Assembly: GCA_021234155.1 (NCBI GenBank) | Contig: JAJEKV010000004.1 | Coordinates: 24,089,122-24,153,121, forward strand | Length of the DNA: 64,000 nt | Direction of reading: 5' to 3' | Source of the DNA: Isoetes taiwanensis | Taxonomy: Eukaryota > Streptophyta > Lycopodiopsida > Isoetales > Isoetaceae | Position numbers and translations under genes: made by a program | Shown: piece after piece, positions 55,603-64,000 of the stretch | Layout of the letters: every line of letters starts with the position of its first letter | Numbering within the stretch: the stretch's first letter is position 1 | The notes under the pieces: generated by a model | What the model saw: only the letters and a program-made list of their open reading frames with translations | Databases searched by the model: none | Told to the model about the DNA's origin: nothing

Positions 55603-57100
55603 TATTGTTACTTTCCGCGACTGTTTATTTTTTTTTATCTAACGGCCCATATTTTGCGGTCAGGTATGTGGGGCGATTCGCGGACGCCTTCGTAACCAAT
55701 GGATCGAATATGGAAAACCAATGCCGACCGGACGGAAAGGGCAATCTAAGAGTGCGAATTCAAATTACTAGAAAGGACAACGTGCCAAACCATATCTGGG
55801 ACAAGAACAAGGCCACTAGATCAAAGAAGAAAAAAGGGGATGCACAAGGCGGCACGGAAGAGCAAAGCGGTGCCAAAGGATGCACGCAAGATTGTTTTTT
55901 CTTCCGACCCGGGTATGGGAAAAGTGGAGCAATTTTGGGGCGCCTATTCGGAAAAGAAGTTGCGATTCGTATGGCGGGTTTCCTCCATAAGAAGATCGTC
56001 TATTTTTGATATAGGTATCCGCGAAATGAGAAAGGCACAAGGATTGGATGATGCAGAATTAATCTCTGTTCTAGATAGTTGCATCGAGAAAGGAAGTTAT
56101 CTACAAAAGCGTCTGCTGACAAAGCACTTGACATCTTCGAAGATGCATGCGAATCGATAAAGAATATGAAAGTCTGAAAAAATTTGTTGGTGAAGAAGCG
56201 CAAAGGCTCTCGGGGAGACATGATGTTATCGAGGAGATAGGCTTAATGCAAAAGTACAAGCGTATCTAATGATGACATTAAGAAATATGTATTTTGGTCA
56301 AAAGATTTTGTGAAGCGACAAAAGGCGAAGAATGTGGCAACTCTTAAGGGGATTCACCACGAAAGTTGCGTCGACCTAAAAGAAAAGTTGCTTTGGTGAA
56401 GAAGGCGGCGATGAAGCGAGTCTCCTTTTTTTTCTATAAGGTGTCCACTTTGGTTATAAGTGTGCCATGCATGAGGTAGGTGAAGGGCCAACCGACATCA
56501 CTCTATTTGTTCTTGATAGCCGTGGCACGAGATGGACCGGGATGATTCTGGCACCTTCTTCAACACATGCGGTGGTTTGGCGGTGAGATGCATTATACTA
56601 TCGTGACGGTTTGCCACTCAGGCATTTCCTACGCATATGCACTAGGCTGGCACGCAAATGATGTCGAATGCATTAAAGTGATGAGGCAAGCGGTAATGAT
56701 AGATGAAAACAAAGATAGTGAGTTTAGTACCGAAAGTAAGATCTCACATGTGCTAGTCCTTATGATAGCCATTATGGATGATAAAGAATATGAAAGACTC
56801 AAGGGGAAACCGAGAGGTGAGAAGATTGCTTGGCGGTGCTATCGGCTAGATGAACCCCTATTGAAGAATGTTTTTATGTCGAATCAATTGCGAAGACAAA
56901 GGGAAAGGGGCTGCGGATGTGGATGTGGACACAGGGCGAAGAGGAAGAGGAAGAGGAAGAAGAAAAGCGGGTCGACCACATCCTTAATTCACCAATCAAG
57001 TATGAGCTCTTGGACGGGCATATAAGGGAGAATTTGAATAAGTCACGGGTTTTCTTTGGCCCTTTCGAGTTTTTACGATTGAAGCCTTACGCCCGTTAGA
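55603..57100 (+). pseudogene. Cargo coding segment 3, unidentified
   Basis: Protein-like pieces in shifting frames: VGRFADAFVTNGSNMENQC (55,668), KDARKIVFSSDPGMGKVEQF (55,872), REMRKAQGLDDAELISVLD (56,022), YESLKKFVGEEAQRLSGRHD (56,166), PTDITLFVLDSRGTRWTGM (56,490), HYTIVTVCHSGISYAYALGW (56,590), KIAWRCYRLDEPLLKNVFMS (56,822) and INSPIKYELLDGHIRENLNK-like text near 57,000. Between the last two is a short Glu/Arg-rich triplet tract. I do not recognise the protein; enzymatic motifs are not evident. Confidence 0.4.
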
Positions 57101-57379
57101 GTCTACGTGTTGGGAGTTTCATGTTGGAGGTTATGTGGTCCGGGAAGCTCACGAAGCTAGCTAGGAAATGCCAAAGTGTGGTCTCGATGGTCAAGCCAAG
57201 GACTTCCTCGATATTTTTTCGAGAAAGTGCTAGAGGTGGCACCTAGGGGTCCGCTAGGTAGTGCAAAAATAAAGCTTCCAGCTCTAAGTCCGGCTTACTG
57301 CAGATCGGCTGCAGGCGGGAAGAAATGAGAAAGCATATAGAGGGCATAAAGAAGAATATCGACAAAACAGCTTAACTTA

Positions 57380-57640
57380 ACTATGCGGTAGAGGCGTGCC
57401 TATCCTTCCAATCACATTGGAAAATCCGGCCGAAGTGGATGTAGGTAGCATAAGCGAAGAAGACAAAATCCTAGATGATCTGATTGGATTCGGAAAGCTT
57501 CGAGTCGAGGTTAGCATAAAAGTAATGAAGTATCAACCATAGTTCAAACACTAAGTGATGTGGTGACACTTACGGCGGGACCGAAGGCAACCGAGTAAGC
57601 TCATCATTGCGGATGTTGAGCGGGGAACCGAAAGGTATGT
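57380..57640 (+). pseudogene. Cargo coding segment 4, unidentified
   Basis: RGVPILPITLENPAEVDVGS and DKILDDLIGFGKLRVEV are protein-like in one frame (57,388-57,520), followed by a frame change. Acidic, unknown function. Palindromes follow directly. Confidence 0.35.
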
Positions 57641-57653
57641 TATTCAAGCGAAA

Positions 57654-57722
57654 TGAAAATCAGCGCCCGGTAGCGATTTCAATTCTTCAAACGAATTGAA
57701 AATGGCGCCCGGTAGCGATTTC
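57654..57722. repeat. Element-specific GC palindromes, cluster 5
   Basis: GAAAATCAGCGCCCGGTAGC (57,654) and GAAAATGGCGCCCGGTAGCG (57,697), each followed by GATTTC, the most symmetrical copies (GAAAATC...GATTTC). Confidence 0.88.
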
Positions 57723-57796
57723 AATTATTCAAAATTGAAATTGAAAATCGCGTTCTTTTTCCTTGTCTCACAAGTGTGTGCTTTATTATTACGGAC

Positions 57797-58335
57797 CTAA
57801 TCCGGTTTCCTCCAAAATTACGGTGTTCGATTTGAATGGAGTGCTCGCAAAAGCGTTACCTAAAGCACAATTTCCTTTATCATGGTATGCCACGAAACCA
57901 TTTGAGACATATATCTGAAATGGGTATATCGCGGCCATATCGAAGGAGATGTTAGACCAAGCTTTCTTTTTATTTCGTTGTGCAATTTGGTCGTCGATGG
58001 AGAATAGAAATATCTGAGGAAGTTTTGAGAGTAGTTCACGAGTTACATAGAGATTGGGCATCTGTTTTGGGATCGAGCAAATGTAAGTCATTCAATAACC
58101 CAAAAGGATCCTCTGGTAAAAAAATATTTGTGAAATGCTTGGCGACATGATGGATGACTTGGCGTTCGGGGAGAAGGAAGACATCATTATAGTTGATGAT
58201 GGCCTTGAAGTGTTGCTTCAATCGATCCACGATCACTAAATCCACCATCCTATCATCACGAGGATTTTGACAAAGATGACTTCTGCCGTTTTGTCGGCAT
58301 CTTGCAAGAAATAGCTACGAGGAAAAAAGGTCGAA
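57797..58335 (+). pseudogene. FCP1-like HAD phosphatase, cargo of the 12-kb element
   Basis: Motifs of plant FCP1-homology HAD phosphatases occur in order: KITVFDLNGVLAKAL (57,815, motif I with DxN in place of DxD), FLFRCAIWSSMENRNI (57,970, motif II SS), SVFWDRANVSHSITQKDP (58,050, the WD step), EDIIIVDDGLEVLL (58,181, motif III DD), then DKDDFCRFVGILQEIATRK (58,270-58,325). These enzymes remove phosphate from proteins such as the RNA polymerase II tail. Stops and frame changes between motifs show decay. How it came to be inside a transposon is unknown; gene capture is the simple reading. Confidence 0.62.
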
Positions 58336-58339
58336 GAGA

Positions 58340-59290
58340 TACAAACACTATACCTTAACTTAATCGGACGGGGAAATTGGCGGGGACCTAGAGAAGATCG
58401 TTCTAGAAAGGGAACTTTTTTTATATATATATATATGTATACAGGGAAATACACTTTCCAAAAAGTTTTGAATATGAAATATACTTTACACCAAACTCTT
58501 TCGAATATATATTGTGTTCTTATATCGGCATTATTGGTTACGTATGCGTATTGTTCTTTTATATTACGTGTATGGTTTGCTATACTTGCAATAATTTGTA
58601 TGTATATACCGTCAATAATTTAGGTGTCTATAAATCACGTATGCATGAAATTGGCAAACCATCGGCCCGACTTCCATATACGCTTGTTATTATGGCACAT
58701 TCTATTACACGCCGGATGAACCCGCTTGAGACCTCTGCAGTGCTTTGAGCTAGAAATAGAACCGGGACTGGCTTGATGTCGTTGCTATGAATCCCGTCCC
58801 GCTTCTATCACGATCCCTTTGATGTTGTAATCCATCTTATATGGAATCGAGCATGGTTTGTTCATGATCGAAAGGATCAAAGACGGCCGCCGCTGCGGCT
58901 TTGTCGGCGATGATTCGGATTAGTTTTTAAAGTTTATGTTCCACTATAATCGTTATTTATGGGAATAAAATCGGCCCACGCGATTTGACCCTATGAAAAT
59001 CTACGTTACGTAGCAACTTGCTGGCTATTGTTATTTATTCGTAAAACACTACAATTTCAATGTTTAGATTTCGTTGTAAAATTCGGTGATTTATGCAATT
59101 AATAAGCAATTTCCTACTTTTTATATTGCCAACATCCTTTCATAATATGGGTCATTTGGACCGAATATTTGGATGCCCTTGCATTTCAACATAAAATGCA
59201 TCTTCCTAGCCCGAAAATGAACTCAGTGCAAAAGTGTGGTTAATTCAATATAATGGTCAATAAATAGCTTATACGGCGCGATTTTGGAAT
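58340..59290. other. Right subterminal region of the 12-kb element
   Basis: AT-rich, no gene supported. A last palindrome half (GGCGCGATTTT at 59,275) lies just inside the right TIR. Confidence 0.5.
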
Positions 59291-59322
59291 AGACATAATC
59301 CCAATTTAATTGAATGATGGTT
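59291..59322 (-). repeat. Right 32-bp TIR of the 12-kb element
   Basis: Exact complement of 47229-47260; followed by the ATTA duplication and by repeat-unit block W. Confidence 0.95.
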
Positions 59323-59629
59323 ATTAATTGTTGTATGAGATATATACATATTAGTTATGGCATGTGATCTGGAATGTTCCTTCTAACTAGTTATGAAGTC
59401 ACTGTCATCTGTAAGATCCTTTACTTATTGTTTCTTATAATAATCTTGCTATTATCACAGGCACCATCAGAGCTATATTAAATATGTGGCTCAGATTGGC
59501 AAAGCTAAAGCCCTTTTAAAGGTGCAGAATTTAGATGTTATTAGGTGTCCAGATAAGTCTCACTCCAAGTAAGGCTTCAACTATACTATGGATTGTGAGT
59601 CATGTTTGTGACAGAACTTCACAATTGAG

Positions 59630-59642
59630 TAGAATAGAATAG
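59630..59642. mobile_element. Tail-only retroposon insertion
   Basis: Just 13 bp (TAGAATAGAATAG) flanked by a 15-bp duplication, AACTTCACAATTGAG and AACTTAACAATTGAG. The pentamer matches the tails of the insertions at 32,067 and 43,930. Confidence 0.6.
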
Positions 59643-59779
59643 AACTTAACAATTGAGTAAAAAACTATTTGAGACAGCAAGATATGTGCCTTCCAAATGT
59701 GCATAGTAGTCAGAGTATTCAGAAGCTTTAAGCTCGTTTGTAGAAGTTATGCATATCAAGAAGTGTATTACCGTTGTCT

Positions 59780-61350
59780 AGGTGAATATCAAAATAGCTA
59801 GCATGGACATCTTCGGACTGTGGTAGAAAAAGCAAATGCAAATGTTATACAGAGTATGCAGATGTTATTCAGGCTAATCTTCTGATGTTTCACTTTATAT
59901 TTAACTTTTTTATTGTGGAATGCGAAAAGTCATAACCTCCTATATGTTCTGTACTTTTTCGGTTGTTGGTTTCAGATCTTTAGACATGATGATGGAACAG
60001 GTGCAAGTCCAATAAGTTCAATAAAATATGTTGGTGGTCCTCGGAATTAGGCTTCTCAACAACTCATGAGGTTAGAAGCTTTGATCATTGCCTGTGATAA
60101 TTTACCTTGGTAAATTACACGAGATGTTAACAATTCATTTATGCCAAGAATTCAATTGAATTCTATTGTCTCCTCAAGTACTTCTTTGTAGGACTAGGAG
60201 AAATAGTTGTTTTGCGAGTAGATGGAGGATTCAAAACTGGTATTGACGCTATCATGGCAGCCGCCATAGAGGTTGTATCATTGCCCATATCATTATCTGA
60301 ACAATTGTTATCTTTGAAGTTGCAAGCCAAGTAGTGCAAGGTTCTTACAATGTTAGCTCTACAATTTTTGTATAAGCATAATTGACTGTATAGAGAGGAG
60401 TTGCATGCTCATTTTCCTAGAGTTCCAAATGATCTAGTTAGTTTTGTTTATCGACAGTTGCCAAAGATGTGATTCCCTTTAGCTTATATGCAAGGGAACA
60501 TCCTAGACTTTGAAATGCTAACTACTCATTGTGTTCTTATTGGGAATTTAAGGTTCACGGTCCTCTTTTTTGAAGCTGCGATATGAGAAATTAAACGACG
60601 TTATTGGAAGGATCTCTTGAAACAAGAAAAATATTCCATTTGTGATTGATTTAAGTTTTATGCTAGTTACATATGCCCTGCGTATGTTCCACCTTTTAAT
60701 TTTAAAGTCCAAAAATTTGAAACACTATGAGGTTGAGAAATTATTTGCATTTGAAACTTGTGGACCTTCTAGTACCCATGGTTTACAACTTGTTAGGTTT
60801 TTGTAACAATATTGTACATCACTTATTCCATGCATCAGTAAAGCCAATGAAATGCTGCAACTGGACATAATACAGATTACCTAAATGAACCAGCACCATG
60901 ATCAGATAGCAAGAAATGCATAGCAATGGACAGTCTTGGAAGATTCATTGCTTCCAGACGCAGATGTTCTTGTTACCATTGAACTATTGAGCTGCTTGCT
61001 TGTTTGCATGTTTGGCATTCATTGATTCACATTCTTATCCTCTTAGATGATGATTTATATCTTGAAAGCAATAGCCAAGGAAAGATCTAATTAAAAAATA
61101 ATGTTTATATTGGGCAGTGTGTGGCCGCATAATAGGATATACAACAAAGAAATATGGTGAGAAGGTTTTGCAGATCAGCTTGAGTTGACGTGAGTACTTG
61201 TCATATGAAGTGTCGCTTTTGCGTGTTACTAAAGTTTAATGTTTAATGGGTTACTTTAATAGTTTGCTTTTCTTGTAGAGATTTGTTGACAGTGTGGATC
61301 ACTCATTTGGCTGCTTTCTTACTCATGGGATGCACATACATTTGATTGGA
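59780..61350 (+). pseudogene. Ferredoxin-GOGAT pseudogene, copy C
   Basis: VNIKIASMDIF and VVEKANANVIQ (59,790-59,850), then after GTTGGTTTCAG IFRHDDGTGASPISSIKYVG (from 59,978), ELGFSTTHE (60,045), VLRVDGGFKTGIDAIMAAA (60,209-60,265), REELHAHFPRVPNDLVSFV (60,392-60,455) and RFVDSVDHSFGCFLTHGMH (61,279-61,340). The ARICYTNNC piece is more damaged than in copies A and B. Same missing segment after MAAA. About 800 bp separates the barrel part from the GXGXG part, as in copy B. Confidence 0.82.
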
Positions 61351-61669
61351 GAAACCAATGTGGGTTCTCGAAAATTTTAGCATTGTAGTTTTGTCATATA
61401 ATGCAAGAAGATTTTCACTTTGACATTTGGAGGTTGAATAAATGAAACGTGCAAATGAGTTGTATAAATTTCTTAATATGAAACCTCTCTTTCATGAAAA
61501 AGGCTCAAGTTTGATAAATTTCTATATATGAAAGCCCTCTTTCACGATACAGATAGGCCTAGCAGATGATATCGTAAGTTTTGCTTTGACTTATATGCAT
61601 CAAGAGTCCGAAATGACAGACCCAGATTCCATTGTGGAATTGAGGCGGATGCCACGTGCCACGCGATCC

Positions 61670-61935
61670 TATTTCTATTTTGGTGGTCACGAACTAGTTT
61701 TTCAAAGAAAAAGCATTATAGTAGAATAGACATGACTATCAAGTCTTAAATTTGATAATATTCTTGATTAATAATGTTGATAATAAACTTGATCAAGTTT
61801 GCTATCAAGTTTAAGACTTGATAATAATGTCTTAATCTCAAATAAGTAGGTACCACTACAAGTGTAGAATATAAATAAGCCTTCACTATAATGCTTTTTC
61901 TTTGAAAAACTAGTTCGTGATCACCAAAATAGAAG
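61670..61935. repeat. Long inverted repeat, copy C
   Basis: Homologue of 43,735-44,110 without the SINE-like insertion. The left arm has lost the segment between GCATTATAGT and GACATGACTATC (about 61,720), so arms pair only partly. Confidence 0.8.
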
Positions 61936-62310
61936 TTTGCATGCACAATCCAGATCTAGCAATTTCATGTATATAGGAATGATTCTGGTGGGGAAGGCTG
62001 GCCGACGCGCGATGACATGGAGGCCTCCCTGACTCGCCGGAATTCAAGGCATGGGGCATTGATGTAACGTGAATACAAGTTAATCACAATTTTGTGCAGT
62101 AAAACCGTTGGAATGGAGGGTAAAATGTTCGAAATGAAGGATAGAATGGTCGGAATGAAGGTAAAAATCCTAAAGAATCGAAAAGGCAGCGCAAAAACTC
62201 TCGAAATCATGCATGAGACAAGCATCAAACTTTTGGATCGACATCCTTTAAAAGCAAAAAAAAAAAAATATGCTATGTGGATGATCGCGATAGGCGAGAA
62301 TTGTGATTAA

Positions 62311-63452
62311 CCTGTATTTACATGACCATATTTATCATGGAAGACATCTAGTGTCGATAGAACGATGGTGCTCAAAATTACCTTGTCTCGTCAAGGTTAC
62401 CTGTAGAAATGTCTTGAATATATGTGGGGGAATTCTACAAGTTTACAACAGGATGAAAGATAACTGGTATCGTATACCGGCTAATTGCATTTCGCGGGAT
62501 TCACCTTTATCACATGAGCAAATGCCACGTGCGTGCTTAAGGTGAGAAGAAACACCGAAATACATACGTGAAAGTGTTGGAAATACACCCCTTCCACGGA
62601 GAAAATACACTAGAATATTAGTAAGAGGCAGATTTAAACCCCTAGTATACAAACGGAAAAAATCCCCTTCCAACCACTCACTTGGTTTATACGGGTCTTC
62701 TATGTGAATCCCCTGGGAATTGCATACATCATGATTTATCTATATGATATTATTTTATGTATCTCAAGATGGACTTAATAATTTGGGGTGGTTCTCGTGA
62801 AGTTTAAGTTAATAATGATGCAATATTTAAATGGTGAAGTTTGAATTATTACATCCGAGGTGTATGTTGTAGAGGGGTCTAGATTGGATTTACCTAGTTA
62901 TGCCTAGATTGGATTTACATTGTTATGATGTAGAGGCTATACATATTAAGAAGGGCCTACATTGGATTTACATGGTTATGCCTAGATTGGATTTACATGG
63001 TTATAATCAAAAGTCTAAGTAGAGGCTAGAAGTTAAAGAAGTCTCCAATTACCTAAAAAAATGCAAGATAGGGAAAGAAGAAAACACACTCTTCTGTCTG
63101 ACATGTATGGTTGCATATCAGGGAGTTTCAGCATCAAGAAATGCATTAAAGAAAATGCAATTCTCGTGCCATGGAGCCTAATTATGCATGTCTCCATTGG
63201 TGTTTAGGCACGATGGGCAAAATAGTTCGATGTTCAGGCGCAAATGAGTTGTATAAATTTCTAAATATGAAACCCCTCTTTCACGAAAAAGTCACAAATA
63301 TGAAAGCCCTCTTTCACGAAAAAAGCACAAATTTGAACGGGACAGAGATAGGCGTAGCAGATAATATCGTAAGTTTTGCATCAAGAGAGTCCAAAATGGC
63401 AGAGCCAAATTCCATTGTGGGATTGAGGCGGATGCCACGTGCCACGCGACCC
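62311..63452. repeat. Repeat-unit block X, copy C
   Basis: Matches 41,237-42,108, with an extra about 190-bp stretch at 62,490-62,690 absent from copy B. It contains a pair of short repeats (TATGAAAGCCCTCTTTCACGA) also present inside block Z. No gene recognised. Confidence 0.75.
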
Positions 63453-64000
63453 TGCATTTGAAACTTGTGGACCTTCTAGTACCCATGGTTTACAACTTGT
63501 TAGGTTTTTGTAACAATATTGTACATCACTTATTCCATGCATCAGTAAAGCCAATGAAATGCTGCAACTGGACATAATACAGATTACCTAAATGAACCAG
63601 CACCATGATCAGATAGCAAGAAATGCATAGCAATGGACAGTCTTGGAAGATTCATTGCTTCCAGACGCAGATGTTCTTGTTACCATTGAACTATTGAGCT
63701 GCTTGCTTGTTTGCATGTTTGGCATTCATTGATTCACATTCTTATCCTCTTAGATGATGATTTATATCTTGGAAGCAATAGCCAAGGAAAGATCTAATTA
63801 AAAAATAATGTTTATATTGGGCAGTGTGTGGCCGCATAATAGGATATACAACAAAGAAATATGGTGAGAAGGTTTTGCAGATCAACTTGAGTTGACGTGA
63901 GTACTTGTCATAATATGAAGTGTCGCTTTTGCGTGTTACTAAAGTTTAATGTTTAATGGGTTACTTTAATAGTTTTCTTTTCTTGTAGAGATTTTGTTGG
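63453..64000 (+). repeat. Start of tandem copy D
   Basis: Repeats 60,746-61,293 almost exactly. The window ends at the acceptor and first bases of the GOGAT GXGXG exon (TTCTTGTAGAGATTTTGTTGG), so the tandem array continues outside. Confidence 0.9.

Larger units (their letters stand above)
47229..59322. mobile_element. 12,094-bp TIR DNA transposon with cargo
   Basis: Termini are perfect 32-bp inverted repeats (starting AACCATCATTCAATTAAATT), flanked by ATTA on both sides (47225-47228 and 59323-59326). The homologous locus at 28,305-28,340 is uninterrupted (CCTG-ATTA-ATTGTTG) and proves a single insertion with a 4-bp duplication. The left third encodes a decayed transposase-like protein on the minus strand; the right half holds plus-strand broken cargo frames and element-specific palindromes. 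Superfamilies with about 4-bp duplications (for example Sola, Ginger, Academ) are candidates by TSD only; I could not assign one. Confidence 0.93.
59323..62310 (+). repeat. Repeat unit, copy C (right of the insertion)
   Basis: Continuation of the unit split at 47,228: block W to 59,660, GOGAT exons to 60,480, block Z with the GXGXG exon, and the inverted repeat. Homologous to copies A and B. Confidence 0.88.
60746..63452 (+). repeat. 2,707-bp tandem repeat unit
   Basis: The sequence from TGCATTTGAAACTTGTGG (60,746) restarts at 63,453 and is nearly identical to the window end, with only a handful of differences in 548 bp. The unit comprises block Z, the inverted repeat and block X. Confidence 0.9.

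Noticed and set aside
51900-58950. Endogenous giant-virus segment
   Set aside because: High CpG, broken genes and palindromes suggested it, but the interval lies inside a TIR/TSD-bounded transposon and no viral hallmark gene (capsid, packaging ATPase, polymerase) could be read.

Overview
The window is nuclear DNA from a land plant, most likely a seed-free vascular plant (fern or lycophyte). The evidence is plant-type introns, a plant U6 snRNA, P-class and PLS-class PPR fragments, plant ferredoxin-GOGAT exons with introns, and L1-like LINEs and Ty3 elements of plant type. The species cannot be fixed from sequence alone. Intact single-copy genes are scarce. Most of the window is mobile DNA, duplicated pseudogene blocks and decayed gene fragments.

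Layout. 0.2-2.3 kb: a multi-exon gene of unknown function on the minus strand, probably broken, with a CA-rich minisatellite filling its last intron. 3.15-4.24 kb (minus): a frameshifted histone H3-fold gene, most like centromeric CENH3, with a very long acidic tail. 5.45-12.46 kb: a full-length young Ty3/gypsy retrotransposon with near-identical LTRs and a 5-bp TSD; its pol carries one frameshift and one stop. 14.9 kb: a Helitron 3' terminus. 15.28-16.9 kb: an LTR with an iMet-type primer site. 17.63 kb: a U6 gene. 20.2-21.7 kb (minus) and 22.56-23.0 kb (plus): LINE fragments. 23.1-25.8 kb: the 3' part of a chromovirus (LTR, polypurine tract, 3' tandem repeats, chromodomain). 28.6-31.24 kb: a LINE with a CAAAAA tail. 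31.25-31.53 kb: a MITE. 32.95-39.13 kb: a 6.2-kb non-autonomous Helitron that captured two PPR fragments.

From 28.2 kb to the end the background is a duplicated unit holding a PPR scrap, an intron-containing ferredoxin-GOGAT pseudogene, a long inverted repeat and unidentified flanks. It is seen near 28.2-32.7, 41.2-44.4 and 47.1-62.3 kb, and a 2.7-kb tandem copy starts at 63.45 kb. Because the copies are homologous, they act as empty sites and date the insertions into one another.

The most interesting object is a 12,094-bp element at 47,229-59,322, defined by perfect 32-bp terminal inverted repeats, an ATTA target duplication and a clean empty site at 28.3 kb. Its left third encodes, on the minus strand, a decayed protein of transposase type (HDKMD motif). 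Its right half carries plus-strand, CpG-rich, frameshifted coding segments, including an FCP1-like HAD phosphatase. These are separated by at least fifteen copies of a short GC-rich palindrome seen nowhere else in the window. It looks like a large cargo-bearing DNA transposon of a poorly described family.
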